A stretch of DNA of 64,000 nucleotides from Tretioscincus oriximinensis (taxonomy: Eukaryota > Chordata > Lepidosauria > Squamata > Gymnophthalmidae), in contig JAJVDF010000162.1 in the NCBI GenBank assembly GCA_022410635.1, positions 1,707,141 through 1,771,140 on the forward strand, read 5' to 3'. The position numbers were made by a program, and so were the translations under genes. This document shows, piece by piece, positions 1-9,465 of this stretch. How positions within the stretch are numbered: position 1 is the stretch's first letter; each line of letters starts with the position of its first letter. Below the pieces are notes generated by a model that was not told the DNA's origin, ran no database searches, and worked only from the letters and a program-made list of their open reading frames with translations.

Positions 1-229
1 TGATTTTTTAGAAAAAAAAGGAAAGTCAGAAAAAGGGCCTTGTCGTTTCATTATTCCATTTTGAAAAGGAAACTGTCAGATGGAAGAAACCGTCCGGACC
101 AGTGACAGGTACTGCTGATTTGCTCCCAAAATATAAGGTTTATTAATGTAAGAAACAGTGTGAGAGATTGTGGAGCCAATAGTTGGGCTTTTCCTAGTTC
201 TTTCACCCTATACTTTTTCCTTATAATTA
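1..229. other. Unassigned sequence
   Basis: No coding frame or recognised repeat is visible here. The last nine bases (221-229, TTATAATTA) are the left target duplication of the foldback element that follows. Confidence 0.5.
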
Positions 230-333
230 TAGGCTTTTCTTTTTTTGAAAAACTTTTTCCTCAACAAAAATCGGGAGGCACCCCAAAACCGGGTTTTCAA
301 CCCCCCCAAGAAAGGGGTCATCTGGTCAGCCTA
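230..333. mobile_element. M9 foldback element, internally deleted copy
   Basis: The element starts TAGGC and ends GGTCAGCCTA. Its right half matches the fuller copies at 501-702 and 49155-49361 (CCCCAAAACCGGGTTTTCAAC followed by GGGGTCATCTGGTCAGCC). Most of the left arm is missing, so it is a deletion derivative. It is flanked by a perfect 9-bp direct repeat, TTATAATTA, at 221-229 and 334-342. Nine-base duplications are typical of Mutator-like DNA transposons, so that superfamily is my inference. There is no transposase. Confidence 0.75.
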
Positions 334-500
334 TTATAATTATCATTGAATGAAAGGCTAACAAAATGCATATCTAAACAGTGGAAAAAATGTTTGGTCA
401 ATACAATACGGAGTAGTATTAGTGGACCAAAACGTACATTATGAACCAAGGAAAGGTGACTGCTATTAAATCAAGGCCTCTTTTTTCATTCTGCAAACTT

Positions 501-702
501 AAGTCTGACCAGATGACCCCTTTGGGTGTGTGTGTGTGTGAAAACCCGTTTTTGGGGTGCCTTCCGTTTTTTTCTGAGGAAAAAAAAATTAAAAACAAAA
601 AGAATTTCGAAAAAAAAATCTTTTTTTGAAAAAACTTTCCTCATAAAAAACTGGGAGACACCCCAAAACCAGGTTTTCAACACACACACGCTGGTCAGCC
701 TA
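501..702. mobile_element. M9 foldback element, full-length copy
   Basis: The two arms are inverted copies of one another: CTGACCAGATGACCCC then AAAACCCG on the left, and the reverse complement on the right ending GGTCAGCCTA. An A/T-rich centre separates them. A GT microsatellite sits in the left arm and a CA run in the right arm. A 9-bp flanking repeat with one mismatch is present (492-500 TGCAAACTT, 703-711 TGCAAATTT). The element is non-autonomous. Confidence 0.7.
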
Positions 703-769
703 TGCAAATTTATCCATCCTATGAGAATGGATAAAAGACCTAGAAATGTTTAACTTGTAAAAAAGAAAG

Positions 770-1255
770 CTGGGGCNATATCCACACAGCCGTTGTTAAT
801 TCTGGATTTTCTCCATAATATGGTTAATCGGTTTTCCACTTTTAAAGAAGTTTATTATGGATTTTGTCATTCTGACAGTTCTTGGAAAATGAGATTTTCC
901 AATCATGTGACACCCTCTCCTGGCAGCCATTTTGTTTTCCGGTTGTTGAGAGGAAGTGTAATAGTCCCGCCCCCCCCCCCCCCAATTGCTATTGGTTAGT
1001 CTGCTGTCAGTATCAGGCTTCACACACACCTGTTTGGGGAGGCGAGGCAAAGTTTATGGGAATGTAAACATCAAAATTTTCACAATTCTTGCTAAAAGTT
1101 ATCCACACAGCACAGCCTTTTACGATTTAACCCTATACCCTGATTTGGCAGCTGTCTTTTCCGGTTTACCAATAATTGACTTTAAAACCTGTGTTCTGCC
1201 AGTTTATCTAACAGGCTGGTGAGGCAAATGCAATAGAAATTCAACTTTGAATCAG
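770..1255 (-). repeat. Family C dispersed repeat
   Basis: In reverse complement this aligns in order with 32280-33175: the segment GGTGAGGCAAATGCAA (near 1212-1230), then AAACAAAATGGCTG (near 920-950), then the CACATGATTGGAAAA motif. The end reads GGCTGTGTGGATAT in reverse complement, matching the 23.3 kb copy. A poly-C run lies at 967-982. No coding potential is seen and the class is unknown; a non-autonomous DNA transposon is possible. Confidence 0.6.
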
Positions 1256-1261
1256 ATTATT

Positions 1262-1380
1262 GATTCTGTCTGGATGCAGCCTGAGAGGAGGCATGACAGT
1301 TGTCTACAAATATCTTTTTTCCCCTTATTTTATTTGTAGACAATTATCATGCCTCCGTCTCAGGCTGCATCCAGACAGAG
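1262..1380. repeat. Imperfect inverted repeat of CR1-derived sequence
   Basis: The segment TCTGTCTGGATGCAGCCTGA (from about 1266) through the GTTGTCTACAAATA motif is repeated as its reverse complement at about 1333-1380 with a few mismatches. The left arm looks like part of a CR1 reverse-transcriptase frame, since GTCTACAAATATCTG recurs in CR1 copies at 8430 and 58060. The right arm lies just inside the insertion that starts at 1316. Confidence 0.65.
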
Positions 1381-2007
1381 AAAGGATAAATCATAGAACG
1401 GATAGCTCAGTTGCTTAGGAATTCGTCTCTCGCCTGGGCGATGGGGTTTCGAAGCCCTGTGTTGGAAGTGGGGAGGGGTGAGCACCTTCCACTTGCCTGT
1501 AGCTCTAGCCAACCCAGCTATTCGAAAGCATGAATGCTTTCTGCAACTGAATGCAAGTAGATACATGGGAACCACCATAGCCTGGTGGGGAAGATAGAAT
1601 GTGAGCCTTCGGGCAAAATATATCCTTGTAAGCTGCTTTGAGTCCCTTTGAAAGGTGAGAAAAGCNGGGTATAAGAACCAAGTTCTTCTTCCTCTTCTTC
1701 TTAATTTAGGAAAATCTCAGCTATGCAAACTGAAATGGACATCAGGGAAAGACCCTTTAGAAAACAGAATTTGATGTGCAACAAGGAAATTAAGGATCGT
1801 AATATTTTCACGAAGAGGGATCTTAGGTAAGGCAACTAATTCTTGAACCCCTGAGTGGGAGGGAGGGAGAAGGGAGTGTAAGAGAGAGGGAAAGTTATGT
1901 GTTTTGTTGCATGTTGAAATATATGTTTGACTATGTCTAATTGTGTGTCTATGTATGTTTATGTATGTATATGTGGGGAAATAAATGAAAATATTTATAC
2001 AAAAAAA
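1316..2007 (+). mobile_element. L1-like insertion with 21-bp target-site duplication
   Basis: A 21-base direct repeat occurs at 1295-1315 and 2008-2028 (begins GACAGTTG, ends AAATATCT). The insertion ends with AAATAAATGAAAATATTTA and a short poly-A, as expected for an L1 3' end made by target-primed reverse transcription. Upstream of the L1-like part (about 1706-2007) lies a SINE-1 copy, and at the 5' edge an inverted copy of the target. After the insertion the interrupted CR1 sequence resumes at 2029. Confidence 0.6.
1397..1705 (+). mobile_element. SINE-1 (tRNA-Lys-like head)
   Basis: The head CGGATAGCTCAGTTGCTTAG resembles the 5' half of tRNA-Lys and contains a polymerase III A box (TAGCTCAGTTG). 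A B-box-like GGTTTCGAAGCCC follows at about 1446. The body has the features shared by all copies: AGCTATTCGAAAGCATGAA, GGGAACCACCA, then GGGTATAAGAACC. The 3' end is a TTC/CTTC microsatellite. The arrangement head, body, simple-repeat tail is that of a tRNA-derived SINE. Confidence 0.8.
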
Positions 2008-2028
2008 GACAGTTGTCTACAAATATCT

Positions 2029-2170
2029 GTAGGACTGCCCAGTGCAGAGGGATCAGGCCATTTTATTATCTGTATGTGAAAGGATTAGAAGCAATGGGAT
2101 GAAATTACAAGGGGGGAGGTACAGATTGGATAGTAGAAAAGGCCGATCAGCCATTAGAATAAGTTGCTAC
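2029..2170 (+). mobile_element. CR1 LINE fragment (interrupted copy, right part)
   Basis: This continues the CR1 frame broken at 1315: GCAGAGGGATCAGGCCATT, then AGGATTAGAAGCAATGGGATGAA, then a decayed GTTGCTAC end. The same words occur in CR1 copies at 8460-8600 and 58085-58220. The reading frame is destroyed. Confidence 0.6.
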
Positions 2171-2179
2171 ATAATGCTA

Positions 2180-2265
2180 TAATTCTCTTAGGCCCTTTCT
2201 GTACTGTACCCCTATCTCGAGATATAGCTCAAAATAAGACACAATGCAAAAAGGGTCTTTATTTT
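2180..2265. mobile_element. FB-A foldback fragment
   Basis: It begins AGGCCCTTTCTGTACTG and contains TCTCGAGATATAGCTCAAAATAAG, the FB-A arm motif (ATATAGCCCAGAATAAGGCTCAGT). Only one diverged arm pair remains. Confidence 0.45.
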
Positions 2266-2960
2266 AGCACACACACCCTTTTCCTTAAATTCTACTTTAC
2301 ACAAAAGTGGGAGAAGAAGCTTCTGATTGGCACTGTTTGGTTAAGCAGAAAAAGTGGAAGCAAACCTTGGAAAGACAATGACTTCATACTAAAAGCAACT
2401 CAAGATAACAAGCATTTCCTGTCCAGTCAAGGAGAATTAACTCTGACATGATGGCACTTAACATCCGTACTATTAAAAATTGCTGGAGCACTTTGCTGAT
2501 TTTGCAAGGCATTTCGACCTAGGGTTACAAGAAAGAAACAAATCAGAAGTGCTGCTGCATCGTTAACGAGTGTACAAAAGAGGAAATTTCAGCAGGTGCT
2601 GTCAGCATTATAATCTGCACCTGATGAAACTGCATCCAGGCATCAGTATATCACCATGAAGCAATATCACCTAACAAACTAGTTGTGCGGCTTGCTGCCT
2701 CCATGCCTAGGCAGCAGCATAGTAAACATGGTGAAAATGTGCTTCTTGCCAGTGCCCGGAGCGCCTCATGTCTGTGCATTTTGCCAGCATGAAATACCTG
2801 GATGTGCACGATTAGGGCTGTTTGCATGTCACCACCTAAGAGTCACAATTGTCATCCATCCAGGCAAGTTGTGGTGCCATAGTGGGGCGGGTGGGAAAGT
2901 GCTAATAAAGTTGTTTCAACACAGTGTGAAACATTCAGTTGCAAGAAGCTAAGCCATGAT
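2266..2960. other. Unassigned sequence
   Basis: I see no recognised repeat core or credible coding frame. Short frames here have no family resemblance and no coding context. Confidence 0.4.
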
Positions 2961-3070
2961 GATATACTCAGGGTGGCACATCTGAAGAAGTTGACTTGTC
3001 TATGAAAACTTATGCTGCATATCATTTTCTTGTTAGTCTCTAAATTGCTATGAGACCCCCTTGCTACAGC
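2961..3070 (+). mobile_element. Family P, old diverged copy
   Basis: It reads ACATCTGAAGAAGTTGACTTGTC, GAAAACTTATGCTGC, then TTGTTAGTCTCTAAATTGCTATGAGACCCCC. It aligns with the young copies at 34672-34753 and 37000-37060 but is much more diverged. It has a T at 3016, where the young copies have C. Confidence 0.6.
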
Positions 3071-3264
3071 TGTTTCCATGAAGAGTAATGTGGCAATCAC
3101 ACTATAGTGGCAATAACCAAAAGCATCATCAAAACCTTTTTTAAAACCAATGTTAAAGAAACAACTTATAAAAGATTGCAAAGGGCTGGCATTTTCTTTT
3201 AACCATAGTGCTTGCAAAAGCTTTTTGGGCCCCGGTCACAATTTTGCCTTGTGAAAAATTTACC

Positions 3265-3397
3265 CATTATTCCTGTGACCTTGGACACAGTTCTTCAGAG
3301 CTCCCTCAGCCCTACTTCACAAGGTGTCTGTTGTGAAGAGAAGAATAGTCATGTATGCTTTTTTGATTGCCTTTGAGTTGAGAAAAGTGGATTCCTG
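3265..3397 (+). mobile_element. SINE-2-like fragment
   Basis: The text GTGACCTTGGACACAGTTCTTCAGAGCTCCCTCAGCC and ACAAGGTGTCTGTTGTGAAGAG is the body of SINE-2 (compare 28370-28440). The head is missing and the 3' end passes straight into a CTT microsatellite. Confidence 0.6.
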
Positions 3398-3552
3398 TTC
3401 TTCTTCCTCTTCCTCTTTCTCTTCCTCTTCCTCCTATTCTTGTTCCATTTTCTTCTTCTTCCTCCTCCTCCTCTTCTTCCTCTCCATCTCCTCTTCTTGT
3501 TCCATTCTTCTTCCTCCTCTTCTTCTTCTCCTTTTCATCTTTTTCTTCCAGG
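3398..3552 (+). repeat. (CTT/CCT)n pyrimidine microsatellite
   Basis: About 155 bases of almost pure pyrimidine (TTCTTCCTC-type units) abut the SINE-2 fragment. Frames through it give only Ser/Phe or Arg/Lys runs and are not genes. Confidence 0.9.
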
Positions 3553-4300
3553 TTTTTTCCAGAATTAAACGAGTTGAAAAATCACCATATGACCAGGGCT
3601 TCTTTGGGTGAATTCGCACTGAGCCTTCTTCTGGGCCAAGATAAGGCTCAGTACAAGTTCACACAATGATGTCCTGGTCACACACTTACTTTTAAACCTT
3701 CTTCTTACCTTTTTCCAGCTCAGCCTCCTGTTTCCATTTCCAGTAATTAACTCAAACCTCTCTCATAACATCCCTGAATAATAAGACGCTTACCTTCTCC
3801 TCTGCTGATTTCAAATTCTGGGAAATGTTCTGTTTATCAGGATGATTTCATCCATTCCCCACATTTATAAGGCTGCAAAAGGTTCTTGTTCTTCGTCTTT
3901 TGAAATTACTGTAATTTGCCAGCTCAGAGTAACACTGAAGTGTCCCTCTTTGATTTATGATTCCAAACCACTAATACCTAAGATGTTCACTGTAGCTAAT
4001 ACATGTTTGTTACTTCATGCTCATTGTATTACAAGGAACTAAGACGATTGATATCACTTGTTTTAACTTTAAGCAACTCCTCAACTAATATAAATCTTTT
4101 CGTTTCGTTTTGTTTTAAAGATTTTGGGATCATCAGGAATGCATTATTTAGTATTTTCTTGTATCAAGGCTGGATTTAAATCTATACGGACTCTGGATTC
4201 TTTAATGTTTAACGTGACACGCAAGATAAGCTTATCATTGGTGACTGGTGTCTCCTTAGCCTGCACAGATAAAATGCCAGGTGGCTAAAAGGAAGTTACT
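3553..4300. other. Unassigned sequence with one short hairpin
   Basis: A short hairpin at about 3618-3652 (ACTGAGCCTTC ... AAGGCTCAGT) is an FB-A terminus remnant, followed at about 3665 by a family E terminus (GGTCACACACTTAC). The rest is unclassified, with no credible coding frame. Confidence 0.4.
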
Positions 4301-4304
4301 CTTG

Positions 4305-4410
4305 ATCCCTTTCTGATATATACTTTTAATCCATCTTCAGTCATGAAGAACTGCACTAAAACATTTTTTTCCAGTCCAGTTTTTCAGGATGGATTAAAAG
4401 TATATGTCGG
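4305..4410. mobile_element. Family E mini-foldback
   Basis: ATATACTTTTAATCCATCTT on the left is the near reverse complement of GGATGGATTAAAAGTATATG on the right. The spacing is about 60 bases and the core includes the CTTCAGTC motif typical of family E. Confidence 0.6.
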
Positions 4411-4725
4411 AACAGCACCTTGGGGTTAGATGAGAGATAATTAACAGTAATATATACGGTACATGGAAGTTGTCATTGCTGATTTTGTTAACCTGGAAGA
4501 GGCAGTACATAGCAGGCAGGGGTCATAGGTATATCTGTCCTCCATGAATTGGTCTATAGAATTAAAAGGTCCCTGCTAGAGCAGACCACAGCCCATCTAT
4601 CTCAGAATTGCTTTTTGGTACTTCAAGCAGCAAAAGAAAGCAAAACTTTTGCCTGCTCTCAACTGATCTTTAGAAGCATTCTAAAGATAGGTAGATGGTA
4701 TCTCTACCTATCTATCTGCATACCT
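4411..4725. other. Unassigned sequence
   Basis: No repeat or gene is recognised. CTATCTACCTATC-type simple sequence occurs near 4690-4725. Confidence 0.4.
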
Positions 4726-5050
4726 TTTTTAAAAAAGATTTTATTGAGACATACAGTATGAATAACAAACAAAACATTCAATACACAAATACAACATACA
4801 AATGATACATTCCATGCCGTTCAAAAACCAAAATATTACTCGCACAAATTATTTCATAACATCTAGTTAACTACCATTCATAAAAACTCAGCCATTTATT
4901 CTCAATACATAATGTAAATCTTTTCTTTTATAATCAAGACTCTCCCTTAGAAACACCTCTGAACCTTTCTCCTTGTATTTACCCTCGCAACATATGGAGC
5001 CTGACCTTCCTTTCCTGCTTACCCTTCTACTCAGTTTCTGTCATTCTTCC
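4726..5050 (-). mobile_element. L1 3' end (reverse orientation)
   Basis: The run starting TTTTTTAAAAAAGATTTTATTGAGACATACAGTATGAATAAC is laid out like the L1 3' ends on the minus strand at 15004 (TTTTTATTGGATCC ... CATACAGTAC) and 32430. In reverse complement it ends in A-rich sequence. The coding part is not recognisable. Confidence 0.45.
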
Positions 5051-5051
5051 A

Positions 5052-5057
<6 letters not shown>

Positions 5058-5108
<51 letters not shown>

Positions 5109-5110
5109 CC
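5058..5110 (+). repeat. (CT)n(CTAT)n microsatellite
   Basis: A pure CT run is followed by CTAT units up to about 5110. Confidence 0.95.
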
Positions 5111-5249
5111 ATTCAGCCGTCTGTCATCTTACTATAGATATATTTCCATAGACTGTGACCCTCTGATGAACAAAATATTTCACCTTTTCTGTCCTGGCTT
5201 TCCTATTCAAATATTAATGAACCTGCCACTTACATTCCAGAACACCCTA

Positions 5250-5500
5250 GGCCAGTGCTGGGAGTTATTTGGGGGAAATCTTACAGCAGGAGCCCCAAAA
5301 TCTCAGATATTTGAGTCTTTTCCTTGCATGCAAAGCACTCACTAAAATTTTGTGATGTCACTTCCGGGCCACCCGGGAACAGAGGACAGAACTGATACCA
5401 TTTGTGATATAACTTCTGGACCCTGGGATGCCCTTTCCAGAAGTAGGGGTCAGGAGTGACATCACAATGATGTTTTTTCCAGCCCTGGCGGAATCCCTGT
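5250..5500. repeat. Family D dispersed repeat
   Basis: This contains TGATGTCACTTCCGGGCC and the opposed GAGTGACATCACAATGATG, with CAGGAGCCCCAAAATCT upstream. The same combination (TGACATCACTTCCGG, TTTTGGGGCTC) is found at 22860-23120, 48800-49080 and 50155-50325. It is non-coding and its class is unknown. Confidence 0.6.
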
Positions 5501-6065
5501 ACATTGCTGTATGAGAATGGATAATCTGTCAGATATATGAGATTCTTGTATGATTCCCAACACTGCCTAAAATAGGTATGTCACTATAGTTCACAAATTT
5601 CTCAGATATTCCTCACATCTGTATTTCTATCTGTCTCTAAAGAGCCACTTCCATCTAGCTTCAAAACTCGTCCTTTTTACCAGCTTTGCTTAGGGCTACA
5701 GCAGGCTTAGAGGATGCCCAGGGCTAAATCCAGACAGAAGGGAAAACTAGGAAGGCAACTGCAAGTGGATATTAAGTATTTATTATCAAAAACTTCTAGT
5801 TGCAAAAGTACCAGGGTAGTTACCCAAACTAGAAGTAACCTAAGACATAAAATACTAATAAATTACAAGTAGATCCTGTTTTTCAAGCTCTCACTATTAT
5901 ACATGTTAACATACTTACCAACATTTAATTTGAGGCATTAAAGAAGAGTGCTCAAAATGGTATTACTTCTATTGCCTCCCATTTGACAAGCAAAAATTTG
6001 GTTCAGGCTAGCTTGCAAAATAGTAGGTGGGAACATCTCGACCTCGAAAGACGGCATTTAAGAAA
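5501..6065. other. Unassigned sequence
   Basis: No repeat family with another copy in the window is recognised, and there is no credible gene. Confidence 0.4.
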
Positions 6066-6147
6066 GAGAGGAAGGAGAAGGAGGAGAAGAAGGAGAAGGA
6101 GAAGGAGGAGAAGGAGGAGGAGAAGGAGGAGGAGGAGGAGAAGGAGA
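6066..6147 (+). repeat. (GAAGGA)n microsatellite
   Basis: This is pure purine GAG/GAA sequence at the 3' end of the minus-strand SINE-1 that follows. It is the expanded SINE tail. Confidence 0.9.
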
Positions 6148-6455
6148 AGTTTTTTATACTACATCCTTCTCACTTGAAGAGCCTCAGAGCGGCTTACAAG
6201 CTTGGTTTCCTTCCTGAGGGACTCAAAGTGGCTTGCAAGGATATTTTGCCCAAAGGCTGACATTCTGACTTCCCCATCAGGCTGTGGAGGTTCCCATTTA
6301 TCTACTTGCAGTCAGTTGCAATTTCTTGCAATTCTTGCTTTCAAATAGCTGGGTTGGCTAGAGCTACAGGCTAGTGGAAGGTGCTCATCCCTCCCCATGT
6401 CCAACACTGGGCTTCAAAACTCCACCTCCCAGGTGAGAGACAGATTCTTTAGCGA
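6148..6455 (-). mobile_element. SINE-1 copy
   Basis: In reverse complement the body reads AGGTGGAGTTTTGAAGCCC, AGCACCTTCCACTAGCCTG, AGCTATTTGAAAGC, GGGAACCTCCACAGCCTGATGG. The tRNA-like head is partial (AAATCGCTAAAGAATCTGTC). The tail is the GAA microsatellite. Confidence 0.75.
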
Positions 6456-6520
6456 TTTAAGAGGTGATCTAATTGAAGTATATATATGAAATCATCCATG
6501 GAGTGAACATGATTCTTCTT
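6456..6520 (+). pseudogene. CR1 LINE fragment
   Basis: AAGAGGTGATCTAATTGAAGTATATA corresponds to the [13 protein letters not shown] segment of the CR1 reverse-transcriptase C-terminal region and is broken by indels. Confidence 0.5.
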
Positions 6521-6599
6521 ATCATTCTCCTTCCTCTGCTCCTACTTCTTTTCCACCTCTGCTGTTCATTAAGTATCTATATTTATAATTAAAGCTTCT

Positions 6600-6815
6600 G
6601 TGATCATATCTACAGGATTAACCCATCTTCAGTCTATTTTCAGAGTAAGAGAACACAGCAAAATGGCAACCTGTTTTCTTTTGTCATTCTCTCAGAAAAT
6701 CTACTTCTAGGTAAATGCACAAAGAAAGTTAGTATTCACTTTGATGATGTTTTCTTCCATTCTGAAGGTAGACGGAAGGTAGGAGTGACCGCAGCCTTAC
6801 AAGCACCTATGAAAA
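6600..6815. mobile_element. Family E foldback element
   Basis: CCCATCTTCAGTCTATTTTCAG is on the left; TTCTTCCATTCTGAAGGTAGACGGAAG and GAGTGACCGCAGCC are on the right. The interior motifs AAGAGAACACAGCAAAATGGCAA and TTCTTTTGTCATTCTCTCAG match the family E copies at 18878 and 44186. Confidence 0.55.
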
Positions 6816-7009
6816 GTCTATTTTTTAAAGCATCTATGAAGAAATTTGGAGTTTTCCCCATGCCCGTTCAGCTTTTAATGTTTGTTAACTGCTGTTCATT
6901 CTGATTTTATTTAAACCACCTTGAATGTTTTTTTTACGGAAAGAGGTGCAAAAATGTCTTGAATAATAAATTATACTCATTATTCAATAATAATAATACA
7001 GCTTTTTTG

Positions 7010-7432
7010 GACAGAACAACCTGGCTACATACTCCATGCTCTGTACATTGTAAATTCCAAAGGCCGATGACCCACAGGGTGAAAAAATACATTCCTTTGT
7101 CTGTCCTCACTCTTCTACCCATCAGTTTCAAGGAAACCCCCCTGGTCCTAGTGTTGTGTGATAGAGAAAATATTTTTCTCTATTCACCTTATCCATCCCA
7201 TGCATGATTTTATACAATCAGAACACCTCTTAAATGCTGTCTTTTGAGGCTAATGAGGCCCAGACATTGCAGCCTGACTTCATAAGGGAGGTGCTCCAGC
7301 CCCTGGATCATTCTTCTGCCCTTTTCTGCACCTTCACTACTTCCACAATATCTTTTTTTGAGATGTGGTGAGCAGAATTGTACATAGGATTCCAGATGTG
7401 GCCTCACGTCAGATTTATAAAGAGGCAAAAAC
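7010..7432 (-). pseudogene. CR1 LINE reverse-transcriptase C-terminal fragment
   Basis: The minus strand encodes, with breaks, RPHLESYVQFCSPHLKK, then [18 protein letters not shown], then HNTRTRGVSLKLMGRRVRTD, WVIGLWNLQ. This is the region just downstream of the polymerase core in CR1-type LINEs (family motif: [18 protein letters not shown] ... RGDLI). It is frameshifted and truncated at both ends. Confidence 0.8.
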
Positions 7433-7752
7433 CTATTGACTTAGTCACACCTTAACATAAAATAATAGTACAATATTCTGATAATTTTGTTCCAAATAGA
7501 TTTCTTATTGGTACAGAACTAAAATGTGCTGCATAGATAAACTTAAGACTGAATTCCCCCCTCCCTCCTTCCTGCAGGACATACCTGTATATACAGAGGC
7601 ACTTGACACCTTCACTATACTATATATGTTCAGAAGATTGCTAAAGGCACAATCCTTGTTCAACATGTCCCTCGTGGTCTCTCCCACATTGCTTTCAGGC
7701 TCAGTATACATGCAGGTACACTGTTACATACTCCAGAATAGAGTAGTATTTC
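7433..7752. other. Unassigned sequence
   Basis: I see no recognised repeat and no credible gene. Confidence 0.35.
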
Positions 7753-8112
7753 CACATTAAATCTGGGTTGGAGTTTTGGACCTTTAATGGCTATAGGAGG
7801 GANGAATTTTCATCGCCTACAGCTTCTAATGGTTGCTGAACATGTGGAGGGAAATCACTTTTTCACAGCCATTAAAGGTGCAAAGTTCTAGCCTGGATTT
7901 ATGTAGTAACCCTAGTCTTTATTAGTAAATATCACAACTGTACGGCNGTGCCATGTATTCTAGGATTTCCACATTAAAAATAGATAGAACTTTGCACCTT
8001 TAGTGTGTGTGAAAAAGTGAAAAGGCCATTAGAAGCAACACCCCAGTGAAACATNTTCTCTTCTATAGCCACTAAAGGTCCAAAGCTCTAGCTTGGGTTT
8101 TATGTGGGAAAC
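7753..8112. mobile_element. Family F foldback elements, two neighbouring copies
   Basis: TTTTGGACCTTTAATGGCTATAG is opposed by GCCATTAAAGGTGCAAAGTTC at 7780-7890. A second pair lies at about 7985-8100 (AGAACTTTGCACCTTTAGTG and AGCCACTAAAGGTCCAAAGCTC). The outer sequences CCACATTAAATCTGGG and CCTGGATTTATGT are also inverted. They look like two old non-autonomous DNA elements. Confidence 0.6.
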
Positions 8113-8224
8113 CGATTATAATGACTCATGAGCTGTATGTGTTGTAACTTATATGATCAAGGGCTGCTTTTTCATGTATCTTTAAAGAATTCTGAGAACA
8201 CTTTTTGTCCTATGGGTCTATGGG

Positions 8225-8605
8225 CAATGCTAAAATGGTTTGCTGCCCAGGAATAGTATGCAATTCTGGGTACCCAACATTTTAAAAGCACATTGATAAA
8301 CTAGAGTAAGTTCAATAGAGAGTTACAAGGATGGGGAGTGGTCTGGAAACCATGTCCTATGAGGAACGGTTAAAGGATCTGAGATGTTTAGTCTGCAAAA
8401 GAGAAGACCGAGAGGAGACCTGATAGGTGTCTACAAATATCTGAAGGTCTTTTCACTGAGCAGAGGGATCAGCAATGTTCTCATTGGCACATGGAAGGAC
8501 TAGAAACCATGGGATGAAACTGCAAGGGAATAGATTTAGATTAGATATCAGAAAAAACTTTCTAACACACAGGGTGATGGAATAGGTTGCTCTCACATGG
8601 CTCCC
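8225..8605 (+). pseudogene. CR1 LINE fragment, second subfamily
   Basis: The order of motifs is that of a CR1 reverse-transcriptase tail: CTGGGTACCCAACATTT, ATGTCCTATGAGGAACGGTTAAAGG, CGAGAGGAGACCTGATAG, TCTACAAATATCTGAAGG, then ATCAGAAAAAACTTTCTAACA. Stops and indels prevent translation. Confidence 0.7.
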
Positions 8606-9379
8606 AGCCTTCTCTGCAAACAATTTATCCTGATTGGTCAATTTTTCCTGCCCCTGTACAGAAGCCCATTTGAGTTCCCACTGCAGAAAAAGGCATGATA
8701 GTGTTTTTTCCTGCAATAACATTGGGAAAAGTGTGCTATAAGGAAATCTGGAGCACTGGGGGGTTTAGGTGAGTGGATTGCTGACAATGTGCGTGGTGTA
8801 TCTGCCTTGATGTCACTAGTGTAAAGGTAGAAATCTGTTGTGCGGATGCAGCCTTAGTCTATCCTTTTTGTCCTCTCCCTTTCTCTCCCCCTCCAACTAC
8901 AGACAAAGCCACAGTCTCCCTCTGATATACAGTTTATTATTCTCTGAAGCCTTTTAATTTTTACTTTTCATTGAGCCCTTGTTTAAAAAAGGAATGCTTG
9001 CCCCAGCTGGTTTATTTGCAAGCATAATCACTTTTGGTGGCTTCCCGATTGAAAGTCACCTGGTCTTTCTGCCCTCCGAAGCTCTCCACCCCACATTATC
9101 CCTTTAGGAGATTCAATAAGCAAGTTGCAAAATGAAAATAGGCCCCCCAGGTCACATTGCACAGCTGAGATACACAGGGGTGGGGAGGACAAAAAGAGGA
9201 GTTAATTCTAGACCACTCTTTCTGCTTATCTGCTTTTGTTAATCAAGATTTTCACTAACATTTCCTATTGCTGTATAAAGTGCAGGCTAGGTAGAAAGCT
9301 TTTTGCCCAATGGCATACTTTGGCCTGCAACTCCCATCAGTTCCAGTCCACCAAGAAAGATTCCCTGCCTTCACTGTGT
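8606..9379. other. Unique-looking non-coding sequence
   Basis: 8870-9260 matches no other part of the window. It is rich in motifs such as CAGCTGG, TTTGCAAGCATAATCA, AGTCACCTGG and GCTGAGATAC. This could be a conserved non-coding element, but only a cross-species alignment would show it. Confidence 0.25.
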
Positions 9380-9465
9380 TGTATTCTGGGCTGTATCTTG
9401 GAGCCTGGCATCTAAATACTTATGTAGATTATGGAAGGCCTGCGTGTGGATGGCCAAGCTCTNTA
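9380..9465. mobile_element. FB-A foldback half
   Basis: TATTCTGGGCTGTATCTTGGAGCCTGGCATC and GTGTGGATGGCCAAGCTC are FB-A interior motifs (compare 38330 and 49480). The right terminus is replaced by the purine tract. Confidence 0.45.

Noticed and set aside
1397..1470. Possible tRNA gene
   Set aside because: The A and B boxes are there, but the cloverleaf is not complete and the sequence continues into the SINE-1 body; several copies exist.
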